Source of the DNA: Micromonospora carbonacea
Lineage (GTDB): Bacteria; Actinomycetota; Actinomycetes; Mycobacteriales; Micromonosporaceae
NCBI RefSeq assembly: GCF_014205165.1
Contig: NZ_JACHMZ010000001.1
Span: 7,174,501-7,238,500, forward strand
Length of the DNA stretch: 64,000 nucleotides
Direction of reading: 5' to 3'
Every line of letters begins with the position of its first letter. The stretch's first letter is position 1. The translations under genes were made by a program, and so were the position numbers. This document shows positions 55,933 to 63,475 of the stretch, piece after piece. The notes under the pieces are model-generated. The model searched no databases. It was given only the letters and a program-made list of their open reading frames with translations, and was not told the origin of the DNA.

Positions 55933-56985
55933 ATGGACTTCAGCCTCTTCTACTTCGCCAACGACAGCCGGCTCGGCCAGCACGACCGGTACCGCGTGCT
56001 GCTGGAGGGCGCCCGGTTCGCCGACGCCAACGACTTCGCCGCCGTCTGGACGCCGGAGCGCCACTTCCACCCGTTCGGCGGCCTCTACCCGAACCCGTCG
56101 GTCACCAGCGCGGCGGTCGCGGCGGTGACCAGCCGGGTGGCGATCCGCGCGGGCAGCGTCGTCGCGCCGCTGCACCACCCGCTGCGCATCGCGGAGGAGT
56201 GGGCCATGGTGGACAACCTCTCCAACGGGCGGGTCGGCGTGTCCCTCGCCTCCGGCTGGCACGCCGCCGACTTCGTGCTCCGCCCGGAGACGTACGCCGA
56301 CCGCCGCGCCCTCCTGGCCGAGTACGCCGAGCAGGTCCGCGCGCTGTGGCGGGGCGAGTCGATCACCGCCACCGACGGGGTCGGGGAGGCCCGGCAGGTA
56401 CGCGTCTTCCCGCCGCCGGTGCAGGCGGAGCTGCCCATCTGGCTGACCAGCGGCGGCGCGGTGGAGACCTTCCGCACCGCCGGCGAGCTCGGCGCGGGCC
56501 TGCTGACCCACCTGCTCGGCCAGGACCTCGACGAGCTGGCCGCGAAGATCGCGGTCTACCGGGAGGCCGCCGCGGCCCGGCCCGGCGGCTGGCCGGGGCA
56601 CGTGGCCCTCATGGTGCACACCCACCTCGGCGACGACGAGGACGAGACGCGGGACCTCGTACGCCCCGCGTTGAGCGACTACATCCGCAGCTCGCTGCAC
56701 CTGATCCTCGGGTCCAGGATGGACGGCAAGCGCAGCATCGACCCGTCCCGGCTGCCCCCCGAGGAGCTCGACTTCCTGGTCGAGCGGTCGTTCCAGCGCT
56801 ACTTCGACGAGGGGGGCCTGCTGGGCACGGTCGACAAGGCGTACGGCGTGGCGGACCGGCTGCGGGAGATCGGGGTGGACGAGGTGGCCTGCCTGATCGA
56901 CTTCGGGCTGCCGGACAAGACGGTGCTGGCCGGGCTGGACCAGCTCAACGAGCTGCGGCTGCGGTTCGCCTCCGCCGACGGCTGA
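55933..56985 (+). CDS. Luciferase-like monooxygenase (MupA/Atu3640 family)
   Basis: A 350-residue LLM-class flavin-dependent oxidoreductase of the secondary-metabolite type. FYFANDSRLGQHDRYRVLLEGARFAD at the start and VWTPERHFHPFGGLYPNPSV near residue 37 are its hallmarks, with GSVVAPLHHPLRIAEEWAMVDNLSNGRVGVSLASGWHAADF following. These enzymes use FMNH2 and O2 to oxygenate carrier-bound intermediates in NRPS/PKS pathways. FMNH2 could come from the reductase at 38889-39386. ATG 55933 lies 4 bp after the MFS stop, with GACAGGAG upstream. The reaction (alpha- or N-hydroxylation, oxidative decarboxylation) cannot be told. Confidence 0.9.
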   Translation: MDFSLFYFANDSRLGQHDRYRVLLEGARFADANDFAAVWTPERHFHPFGGLYPNPSVTSAAVAAVTSRVAIRAGSVVAPLHHPLRIAEEWAMVDNLSNGRVGVSLASGWHAADFVLRPETYADRRALLAEYAEQVRALWRGESITATDGVGEARQVRVFPPPVQAELPIWLTSGGAVETFRTAGELGAGLLTHLLGQDLDELAAKIAVYREAAAARPGGWPGHVALMVHTHLGDDEDETRDLVRPALSDYIRSSLHLILGSRMDGKRSIDPSRLPPEELDFLVERSFQRYFDEGGLLGTVDKAYGVADRLREIGVDEVACLIDFGLPDKTVLAGLDQLNELRLRFASADG

Positions 56986-56990
56986 CCGGC

Positions 56991-58100
56991 ATGGCCGCGC
57001 GGGGGCGACCGAAGGCCGAGCTGGTCCTCTCCGGGGGCGAGCGCCGCACGCTGGAGGAGTGGGCGGCGTGGACGGGCGGTGGCCGCCTCGCCCTGCGGGC
57101 CCGGATCGTGCTGGCCAGCGCGGAGGGGCTGTCCAACCGGGACGTCGCCACGAAGCTGGAGGTGGGGCCGCACACGGCGGGCAAGTGGCGGGCCCGCTTC
57201 GTCGACCGGCGGCTCGCCGGTCTGCTCGACGGGCCACGGTCGGGGGCCGGCCGGCGGATCACGGCGGCGCAGGCCGACGCCGTGCTGGCCCGGACGCTCC
57301 AGACGGCGCCCCCGGCCGGGGCCGGGCTCTGGTCGACCCGCGCCATGGCGGCGGCGGTGGGGCTCAACCAGACCGCGGTCTCCCGGCTCTGGCGGGCGGC
57401 GGGCCTGCGGCCCCACCAGGTCGCCACCTGGCGGCTGTTCCAGGATCCGCGCTTCGCGGCGACGGTACGCCTGGTCGCCGGGCTGCGGACCGCGGCGGGC
57501 GACCGGATCCTGGCGCTGGCGACGGAGCCGGTCGGGCCGGGCCAGCCGGGCCCGCCCTCCGGCCCCCGCTCCGTGGCCCCGACCGGCCTCGCTCCGACCG
57601 GCCCGGTTCCGACCGGCCTCGCTCCGACCGGCCCGGCCCCGACCGGCCCCGCTCCGACCGGCCCCGCTCCGACCGGCCCCGATCCGACCGGCCCCGATCC
57701 GACCGGCCCCGATCCGACCGGCCTGACGCCCGGCGGGGCCGTCGGGGAGGTGCTCGACTTCCTCGCCGCGCTCGACGCGCGCCTGCCACCCGAGTGGGAG
57801 GTGCACGTCGCCTGCATCGGGCGGACGGCACGCGGGCACCCGGCGGTGCGGGCCTGGCTCGGCGCGCACCCCCGGTTCCACCTGCATCCGGTGCCGGTGG
57901 CCCAGAGCTGGCAGCGGCTGCTGGACCGGTGGGCGGGCCGGCCGGCCCCCGACGTTCAACGGCGGCGCAGCGCGGTCACGCCCCAGGAGAAGCCCATCCC
58001 GCTGCTCGCCACCAGCACCACGTCCCCCGGGGAGAGCCGACCCTCGTCCATCAGCTCGGCGAGGGCGAGGAACGGGTCCGAGCCGCCCATGTGCCCGTAG
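56991..58100 (+). CDS. IS630 transposase-derived helix-turn-helix protein, catalytically dead
   Basis: A 369-residue protein from ATG 56991. Residues 1-160 keep the two helix-turn-helix units of IS630-type transposases (RARIVLASAEGLSNRDVATKL, then LWSTRAMAAAVGLNQTAVSRLW). Residues 196-245 are ten PTG pentapeptides. Residues 252-316 match the end of the IS630 DDE domain (HPAVRAWLGAHPRFHLHPVP ... SWQRLLDRWAG), but the middle Asp reads CIG and the last Glu reads Asp. The first catalytic Asp region is absent. It looks like a domesticated DNA-binding protein, perhaps the cluster regulator. Its last 145 bases overlap the convergent KASIII gene, so the final 48 residues may be run-through. Confidence 0.75.
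   Translation: MAARGRPKAELVLSGGERRTLEEWAAWTGGGRLALRARIVLASAEGLSNRDVATKLEVGPHTAGKWRARFVDRRLAGLLDGPRSGAGRRITAAQADAVLARTLQTAPPAGAGLWSTRAMAAAVGLNQTAVSRLWRAAGLRPHQVATWRLFQDPRFAATVRLVAGLRTAAGDRILALATEPVGPGQPGPPSGPRSVAPTGLAPTGPVPTGLAPTGPAPTGPAPTGPAPTGPDPTGPDPTGPDPTGLTPGGAVGEVLDFLAALDARLPPEWEVHVACIGRTARGHPAVRAWLGAHPRFHLHPVPVAQSWQRLLDRWAGRPAPDVQRRRSAVTPQEKPIPLLATSTTSPGESRPSSISSARARNGSEPPMCP
57576..57725. repeat. Ten 15-bp tandem repeats encoding (A/D/V)PTG(L/P)
   Basis: Ten in-frame 15-base units (consensus GMTCCGACCGGCCCC) encode residues 196-245 of the IS630-derived protein: mostly APTGP, with DPTGP in the last three and L or V variants. They replace the part of the transposase that would hold the first catalytic Asp, and probably form an extended flexible linker. 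Near-identity of neighbouring units suggests recent expansion by slippage. Confidence 0.9.
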
Positions 58101-58909
58101 CGGTGGTAGTTGAACACGGACCGTTCCGGTGGCACGCCCAACGCCCCGAGGACCCGCTCGTGCATGTTGCGGTCGCCCTGGTTGATGAGGAAGTAGCGCA
58201 CGTCCGCCGGGGCCAGGTCCAGGGTCGACAGCGTGTCGTTGGTCAGCTCCACGAAGTTGCGCAGGTACGCGTCGCCGAGCCCTCGGCGGTGTCCGCGCCG
58301 ACGCATGAGAATGCGGTCGTCCTCGATGTCGCCGGAGTAGTAGTCGGCCCACTCCGGCTCGGTGCGCATCTGCGAGTGCAGCAGTTCGAGCGGCCCGTCG
58401 CGGCCGACGAGAACGGCGGCGGGGGCGTCGCCGAAGTTGAACAGCATCTTCGAGTCGGGGTCGTGGTAGTCGACCAGTTGGCTCAGCCGGTCGCCGACGA
58501 GGACCAGGGCGTGCCGGGCGCGACCGAGGGTGATCTTGTCGGCGGCGAGCTGCACCGCCGTCATCGCCGCGTTGCAGAAGTTGGACACCTCGAAGCAGTG
58601 CGCCCGCTCGATGCCCAGTTCGGCGGCGACCTTCGCCGCCGGTGACCAGAACGGCCGGTCCCACTCGCCGGAGCCGGCGTAGAGCACCAGGTCGACGTCG
58701 GCCGGCGAGACGCCGCTGCGCTTGAGCACCGTGCCGGCGGCCTCGGTGGCGAGCTCCCATGCGGTCTCGTACTCGTCGAGGACGGGGAACCGCTCGGTGT
58801 GGGTGATCTCCAGGATCTCGGCCAGCGCCAGCCCGGAAGCCTGCTGCATGTCCCGCACGTCGGCCTGCCCGGAGGGCAGCCGCACCTCGAAGTCGACGAT
58901 CGCCGCCAT
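57956..58909 (-). CDS. Second KASIII-like enzyme with altered active site
   Basis: A 317-residue ketosynthase III-fold protein. The nucleophile is C112 in VSNFCNAAMTAV, the FabH numbering. The His244 position reads Asn243 in LINQGDRNM, and the Asn274 position reads His273 in YHRYGHMGGSD. It thus shares the YGHxG change with the KASIII-like protein at 50919-51881, though the two differ widely elsewhere. It lies on the minus strand, convergent with the main operon, 66 bp downstream of the dehydrogenase gene. By the same logic it may be an acyltransferase or thiolase-like enzyme, not a standard condensing enzyme. Confidence 0.85.
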   Translation of the reverse strand: MAAIVDFEVRLPSGQADVRDMQQASGLALAEILEITHTERFPVLDEYETAWELATEAAGTVLKRSGVSPADVDLVLYAGSGEWDRPFWSPAAKVAAELGIERAHCFEVSNFCNAAMTAVQLAADKITLGRARHALVLVGDRLSQLVDYHDPDSKMLFNFGDAPAAVLVGRDGPLELLHSQMRTEPEWADYYSGDIEDDRILMRRRGHRRGLGDAYLRNFVELTNDTLSTLDLAPADVRYFLINQGDRNMHERVLGALGVPPERSVFNYHRYGHMGGSDPFLALAELMDEGRLSPGDVVLVASSGMGFSWGVTALRRR

Positions 58910-58975
58910 GCCTCGCTCCTCCCGCTCGACGCGTTCCTCCGGCCTCGGCCCGGCCGCGCAGGGCGGCCCCCGGCC

Positions 58976-59830
58976 TCAACCCGACTGGCTGCTGCCCCCG
59001 TCGGCGAGGGCCCGGACGATCGCGCTCACGTCCTCGTCGCCGAGGCCGGTGGCGTGTGCCTCGGCCAGAGCGCGCCGGGCGGCCACGATCACCCCGTCGG
59101 GGCGGGCCCCGGCCGCCACGGCCAGGCGCAGGTCCTTCTCGGCGTGCCCCAACGAGAAGAGCGTCGGCTGGTGGGAGGCGGCCACCCGGGGCCGCATCAC
59201 CCCGGCGATCGGGCCCAGCGTGGTGCGGCCGAGCGCGTCGAAGGCGGCCTCCCGGGCGATGCCCAGCCGGGCCGCCAGGCCCAGCGCCTCGCCGAGGAGC
59301 ACGGCCGAGTTGATGGTGGCGACGTTGACCACGAGCTTGACGGCGGCCCCGTCGCCTAGGGGGCCGACGTGTTCCACGGTGCCCAGCGCGGACAGCGCCG
59401 GCGCGCAACGGGCCACGTCCTCCGCCGTCCCGCCGGCGAAGATGTGCAGCGCGCCGCTCTCCGCTTGGGGAACGCTGCCCAGCACCGGGGCGTCGACCAA
59501 CGCCACCTCCGCGGGCAGCCGCTTGCGCAGCTCGGCGACCGCGTCCGGCCCGATGGTGGACATCTCGACCAGGGTCGCGCCCGGGTCGAGGACGAGCCCG
59601 TCGAGGAGGCCGAGCACCGCGTCGGGGTCGCTGAGCATCGTGACCACGAGCGGTCGCCCGGCGACCGCCTCCTGAGCGCTGGCAGCACCGTGGGCACCGG
59701 CGGCGACGGCCTCCGCCGCCCGGCCGGCGGTCCGGTTCCAGACGGCGACGTCGTGACCCGCGCGGGCCAGCCGGATCGCCATGGGCAGGCCCATCCGGCC
59801 GAGCCCGAGGAATGCGATTCGGAGCTGCAT
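58976..59830 (-). CDS. Beta-hydroxyacid dehydrogenase (3-hydroxyisobutyrate dehydrogenase family)
   Basis: A 284-residue NAD(P)-dependent dehydrogenase from ATG 59830. The Rossmann motif is FLGLGRMGLPMAIRLARAGHDVAVWNRT (G-x-G-x-x-G), the substrate loop DAPVLGSVPQAESGALHI, and the catalytic Lys lies in GAAVKLVVNVATI. The kept Lys argues for a beta-hydroxyacid (tartronate semialdehyde- or hydroxyisobutyrate-like) substrate rather than an imine reductase. In the cluster it could reduce a tartronate-semialdehyde-type C3 unit or an intermediate aldehyde; this is inferred from context. It is divergent from the RidA gene. Confidence 0.85.
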   Translation of the reverse strand: MQLRIAFLGLGRMGLPMAIRLARAGHDVAVWNRTAGRAAEAVAAGAHGAASAQEAVAGRPLVVTMLSDPDAVLGLLDGLVLDPGATLVEMSTIGPDAVAELRKRLPAEVALVDAPVLGSVPQAESGALHIFAGGTAEDVARCAPALSALGTVEHVGPLGDGAAVKLVVNVATINSAVLLGEALGLAARLGIAREAAFDALGRTTLGPIAGVMRPRVAASHQPTLFSLGHAEKDLRLAVAAGARPDGVIVAARRALAEAHATGLGDEDVSAIVRALADGGSSQSG

Positions 59831-59869
59831 TGCGGAAGTGTAACCGTCGGTCCGACGACGCGACAACGC

Positions 59870-59882
59870 CGCAATTATTGCG
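59870..59882. promoter_or_regulatory. 13-bp palindrome in divergent promoter region
   Basis: CGCAATTATTGCG is a perfect inverted repeat with a one-base centre, in a 172-bp AT-richer gap between the divergent dehydrogenase (start 59830) and RidA (start 60003) genes. It is a plausible operator for a dimeric regulator serving both arms; no protein is assigned. Confidence 0.4.
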
Positions 59883-59933
59883 ACTACTTGTGACTCACCG
59901 CCTCTGTCGGGGAATGGCGTCCACCGCTGATTG

Positions 59934-59942
59934 TGGTAACGT
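59934..59942 (+). promoter_or_regulatory. Candidate extended -10 upstream of RidA gene
   Basis: TGGTAACGT, identical to the element at 39888-39896 before the NRPS operon, lies 61 bp upstream of the RidA start. TGn-TAnnnT fits an extended -10. No clear -35 was seen. Confidence 0.35.
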
Positions 59943-60002
59943 CCCCGGCGTCCGTAGGTTGGCGAAGGTGTTTCTCCGGATCCCGGTGCGAGGTAGCAGA
60001 CA

Positions 60003-60410
60003 ATGCAGATGAGACTGGTGAACCCGAGCGGAGCGCCCGCCCCGGCGGGGCCCTACTCCCAGGTCGCCGAGGTGCGCCTCGGTGACACCACGCTGCTCGT
60101 CCTCTCGGGTCAGGTCGCCCTCGACGACGACAACCGCGAGATCGTCGGGCCGGGCGACATGACGGCGCAGGCCGAGCGCACCCTGGAGATCATCGGGCAG
60201 CTGCTGGCAGCGCACGGCGCGACCTTTGCCAACGTGATCAACATCCGGACGTACCTCACCGACATGGCCCACCGCGCGGAGTACGCGGCGGTGCGCGGGA
60301 AGTACTTCACCGGCGACCTGCCGACCAGCACGACGGTCGAGGTGTCGAAGCTGTTCCGCGACGACGCGCTGATCGAGATCGAGGTCACCGCCGTCGTCGC
60401 CGCCGGCTGA
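60003..60410 (+). CDS. RidA-family enamine/imine deaminase-like protein
   Basis: A 135-residue RidA/YjgF protein: GPYSQVAEVRLGDTTLLVLSGQV, the Arg-containing NVINIRTYLTDMAHRAEY, and PTSTTVEVSKLFRDDALIEIEVTAV near the end. RidA hydrolyses reactive enamines/imines from PLP enzymes. Cluster-encoded members can also act on biosynthetic imines. The catalytic Arg of RidA (R105 in the E. coli protein, in a C-R-P/x context) is not visible at its usual place (STTVEVSK), so the protein may belong to another Rid subfamily. ATG 60003 is preceded by GAGGT; ATG 60009 is an alternative. Confidence 0.85.
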   Translation: MQMRLVNPSGAPAPAGPYSQVAEVRLGDTTLLVLSGQVALDDDNREIVGPGDMTAQAERTLEIIGQLLAAHGATFANVINIRTYLTDMAHRAEYAAVRGKYFTGDLPTSTTVEVSKLFRDDALIEIEVTAVVAAG

Positions 60411-60425
60411 GCGGCGGGGGCCTCC

Positions 60426-61244
60426 ATGCGCGTGGACCGCACCGTCAGCCCGGAGTTCCAGCGCGTCGTCACCGGCCTGCGGGTGCCGGAGATGGGCACC
60501 GACGTGGTCGCCCCGCTGCTGGTCAACCTGGTTCACCTGCTGCGACCGGCCCGGGTGCTCGAGGTGGGCATGGGCTACACCACCCCGTTCCTCGTCGCGG
60601 CCCTCGCCGACGTGCGCGAGCAGGTCGCCGCCGAGGCTCCCGCGCTCGCGGCGAAGACCGGGCGGCACCTCGCGGGCGGGCTGCACGACGAGTGGCTCAA
60701 CGAGGAGCCGGCGCTGGCCGCGCCGGCCTTCCACCTCCGGCCCTACGAGCCCCGCCTGGTCGCCGTCGACGACCTGTCCAACCCGTTCTCGTCCGCCGGC
60801 CGGGTGCTGGAGGTGCTCCGGGAGCTGTCCGTCGACGAATTGGTCACCGTGGTCAACTCCGATGTGCGGGAGTGCGGCGACAAACTGCCGGCCGACTACG
60901 ACGTCATCGACTTCGCCTGGGTCGACGCCTGGGAGTGCCTCTATTTCTTCGAGCACTTCTGGGAGCGCATCAACCCCGACGGCGGCGTGTTGTTGATGCA
61001 TTACCTGATGACCTATCCCGAAGGGGAGGCGATTCTGCGCTACCTGCGCCGGTTCCAGCAGTCCAATCCAGGTGAACTGGAGATGGTCAATCTGCTGGAG
61101 CCGCACAAGTTGACGCAGAACAGCGTGACGATGCTCCGCCGCACGAGCGGGGCCCGCCGCCTCGACTACGGCGCCTCCGGCGGCACGGTGAAATACTCGG
61201 CGGCGCTGCGCGAGGCCGCCGAACAACAGGCCCACCTCTTCTGA
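60426..61244 (+). CDS. Class I SAM-dependent methyltransferase-like protein
   Basis: A 272-residue protein with a Rossmann-type core: motif I VLEVGMGYTTPFLVAAL near residue 45, the acidic DLSNPF loop, motif IV DVIDFAWVDAWECLYFFEHF and the following GGVLLMHYLM strand. It is more like methyltransferases of small-molecule clusters than the catechol-type FkbG, so it need not complete the methoxymalonyl pathway. It lies 15 bp after the RidA gene and is the last gene of the cluster on this side. Possible target: an oxygen or nitrogen of the product; unknown. Confidence 0.75.
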   Translation: MRVDRTVSPEFQRVVTGLRVPEMGTDVVAPLLVNLVHLLRPARVLEVGMGYTTPFLVAALADVREQVAAEAPALAAKTGRHLAGGLHDEWLNEEPALAAPAFHLRPYEPRLVAVDDLSNPFSSAGRVLEVLRELSVDELVTVVNSDVRECGDKLPADYDVIDFAWVDAWECLYFFEHFWERINPDGGVLLMHYLMTYPEGEAILRYLRRFQQSNPGELEMVNLLEPHKLTQNSVTMLRRTSGARRLDYGASGGTVKYSAALREAAEQQAHLF

Positions 61245-61298
61245 CCGCCCGTCCTCAGCCAACGCCCCCGAGCCCCCGCCCACCTCGCCCTGGCGCGT

Positions 61299-61350
61299 GA
61301 GAGGGGAACCCTTCTCTACCGTATGCGTTAAGAAGGGGCCCTTCCTTCGG
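61299..61350. repeat. GGAAGGGCCC interspersed repeat (inverted copy)
   Basis: Read on the minus strand it gives GGAAGGGCCCCTTCTTAACGCATACGGTAGAGAAGGG, the same element as at 23151 and 32484 in the other orientation, with a more diverged distal arm. It lies between the convergent methyltransferase and symporter genes. It overlaps the symporter end: the stop TAA and about the last six codons (EGRAPS) lie inside it. Confidence 0.75.
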
Positions 61351-62986
61351 AGCGGAGCGCCTCGGGGGAGTGCAGGCGCAGCATGGTGCCGGCCACGTCG
61401 GCCGGCAGCCGCCGCCGGGACGCCACCGACACCGCGATCATCACCGTGAACGCGAGCGGCACCGTCCAGGCCGCCGGCTGCGCGGTGAGCGTCGCCGGCC
61501 AGCCGGACAGCGGCGGGCCGAGCACCGTGACCAGCACCGCCCCGATCGCCGCCCCGCCGCCGGCCAGCACCCCGGCGGCGGCCCCCACGTCGGTCAGCCC
61601 CCGCCACCAGATGCCGAGCACCAGGAGCGGGCAGAAGCTGGACGCGGCGACCGCGAAGGCCAGCCCGACGACCTGGGAGACGTCCATCCCCGAGACGTTG
61701 AGCGCGAGCACCGCCGGCACCCCGCCCGCGATGACCGTGGCCAGCCGGAAGCCGCGCACCGACCCGCGCCCCAACACGTCCGTGGAGATCACCCCGGCGA
61801 CGCTGGTGAGCAGCCCGGACGACGTCGACAGGAACGCGGCGAACGCCCCGGCGGCGACCAGCGCGGCGAGCAGCCGGCCGGTCGACCCGTCGCCGAGCGC
61901 CGCGCCGGGCAGCAGCACCACCACCGCGTCGGTCTGCCCGGTCACCAGCAGCTGCGGGGTGTAGATGCGGCCCAGCACCCCGTACAGGGTGGGCAGCAGG
62001 TAGAACACGCCGACCAGGGCCAGCACCACCAGCGTGGTGCGCCGGGCCGCCGCCCCGTCGGGGTTGGTGTAGAACCGCACCAGCACGTGCGGCAGCCCCA
62101 TGGTGCCCAGGAACGTGGCCAGGATCAGCGAGTAGGTGGCGAACAGCCCCCGGTCGTCGTCCCCGGCGGTGCTGGGCAGCAGCCAGTCCGCCGCGTCGGT
62201 GGCCGTGCCGGAGACCTGCGGCACCGGGTCACCGGCGGCGAAGTCGAGCCGGTCGCCGGGGCGTACCTCGCGGATGTCGCCGTCGGGGAGGGTGAGGGTC
62301 GCGCGGTGCTCGACCACGACGGTGGTCGCGGTGCGGAACGTCGGCCCGTCGGGCGGGGTCACCGCCGGGCGGGCGTCGGCCTGCCACTGCAACACCAGGA
62401 AGATCGCGGGTACGGCGAGCGCGGTCAGCTTCAGCCAGTACTGGAACGCCTGGACGAAGGTGATGGCCCGCATTCCGCCCAGCGCCACGTTCGCGGTGAC
62501 CACCGCCGCCACCACGAGCGCCCCGACCGGGTACGCCGCCCCGGTCAGCGTGGCCAGGGTCAGCCCCGCCCCCTGGAGCTGCGGCACCAGGTACAGCCAG
62601 CCGATGAAGATCACGAACGCGGTGGCGAGGGTACGCAGCCGCCGCGACCCGAGCCGCACCTCGCAGAAGTCCGGCAGGGTGAACGCCCCGGAGCGGCGCA
62701 GCGGCGCGGCCACGAACAGCAGCAGGGCCAGGTAGCCGGCGGCGAAGCCGACGGGATACCAGAGCACGTCGACGCCGTACTTGAGGATCAGCCCGGCCAC
62801 GCCGAGGAAGCTCGCCGCCGACAGGTACTCCCCGCCGATCGCGGCGGCGTTCCAGGTGGGGCTGACCGAGCGGGAGGCGACGAGGAAGTCGGAGGTGGTC
62901 CGGGCCAGCCGCAGCCCGTAGAAGCCGATGCCGACCGTGACCAGGGTGACCGCGACGATCGCGGGGACGACGTACCCGTTGCCCAT
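61328..62986 (-). CDS. Sodium/solute symporter with extracytoplasmic insertion
   Basis: A 552-residue SSS-family transporter related to the one at 32570-34243 (shared NAAAIGGEYLSAASFLGVAG and LGTMGLPHVLVRFYTNPDGAAARRT blocks). It differs by an insertion of roughly 70 residues (about 215-285) between helices, with DIREVRPGDRLDFAAGDPVP, probably on the outer face. The last residues EGRAPS and the stop are supplied by an interspersed repeat. ATG 62986 lies 1 base from the stop of the small membrane protein gene upstream, so they form one operon. Substrate unknown, probably a monocarboxylate or solute. Confidence 0.88.
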   Translation of the reverse strand: MGNGYVVPAIVAVTLVTVGIGFYGLRLARTTSDFLVASRSVSPTWNAAAIGGEYLSAASFLGVAGLILKYGVDVLWYPVGFAAGYLALLLFVAAPLRRSGAFTLPDFCEVRLGSRRLRTLATAFVIFIGWLYLVPQLQGAGLTLATLTGAAYPVGALVVAAVVTANVALGGMRAITFVQAFQYWLKLTALAVPAIFLVLQWQADARPAVTPPDGPTFRTATTVVVEHRATLTLPDGDIREVRPGDRLDFAAGDPVPQVSGTATDAADWLLPSTAGDDDRGLFATYSLILATFLGTMGLPHVLVRFYTNPDGAAARRTTLVVLALVGVFYLLPTLYGVLGRIYTPQLLVTGQTDAVVVLLPGAALGDGSTGRLLAALVAAGAFAAFLSTSSGLLTSVAGVISTDVLGRGSVRGFRLATVIAGGVPAVLALNVSGMDVSQVVGLAFAVAASSFCPLLVLGIWWRGLTDVGAAAGVLAGGGAAIGAVLVTVLGPPLSGWPATLTAQPAAWTVPLAFTVMIAVSVASRRRLPADVAGTMLRLHSPEALRSEGRAPS

Positions 62987-62987
62987 C

Positions 62988-63431
62988 TCAGCGCTCCGGC
63001 CGCTGGACCAGGTCGGTGAAGTCCTGCTCGTTGCGTTCGGCGAGCCACACGTACGCCCAGCCGACGGCGATGAGGAACGGGAAGGAGACCAGCCCCAGCA
63101 GCAGCCACGGCAGGTTGATCCCGAATACGGTGACCCGGCCGACCGAGGGCGCGATGGCGAACAGCCAGGGCAGGCCGCCCAGGCCGATCAGCACCACCAG
63201 GCTCAGCCGCAGCGCCAGGGCGAGCTGGGCCCGCACCAGGCCCCGGACCAGCGCCTCGCCGACCCGGGTCTGCTGGGCCAGCTCGGCGCGGGCCCGGTCG
63301 GCGTCGGGTTCCCGGCGGGACACCTCGGCCAGCACGATCCGGGTCCGGCCGGGCGCGGTCGGCGCGCCGCCCGGTGCCTCGTCCCGGGCGGTCGACCGGG
63401 GCGACGGTACGGGGTCGTCGGGTGCGGCCAC
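62988..63431 (-). CDS. Small membrane protein, partner of the symporter
   Basis: A 147-residue protein from GTG 63431 with a Pro/Arg-rich N-terminus, a helical region (EVSRREPDADRARAELAQQTRVG) and two transmembrane helices (LALALRLSLVVLIGLGGLPWLF and LPWLLLGLVSFPFLIAVGWAYVWLAER). It lies directly ahead of the symporter and has the size and topology of DUF485-like accessory subunits, but clear DUF485 residues are lacking. It may be a diverged equivalent. Confidence 0.75.
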   Translation of the reverse strand: MAAPDDPVPSPRSTARDEAPGGAPTAPGRTRIVLAEVSRREPDADRARAELAQQTRVGEALVRGLVRAQLALALRLSLVVLIGLGGLPWLFAIAPSVGRVTVFGINLPWLLLGLVSFPFLIAVGWAYVWLAERNEQDFTDLVQRPER

Positions 63432-63475
63432 CCCGGCAGTCTGGCCCGATCGGTGGGAATGTCAAGACACTGCGC

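Noticed and set aside
56991..58100. Active IS630 insertion sequence
   Set aside because: Catalytic residues are missing, no terminal inverted repeats were seen, and the gene follows the operon closely.
60426..61244. FkbG-type O-methyltransferase completing a methoxymalonyl-ACP pathway
   Set aside because: The protein is longer and lacks the catechol-OMT-like motifs of FkbG; kept as a methyltransferase of unknown target.
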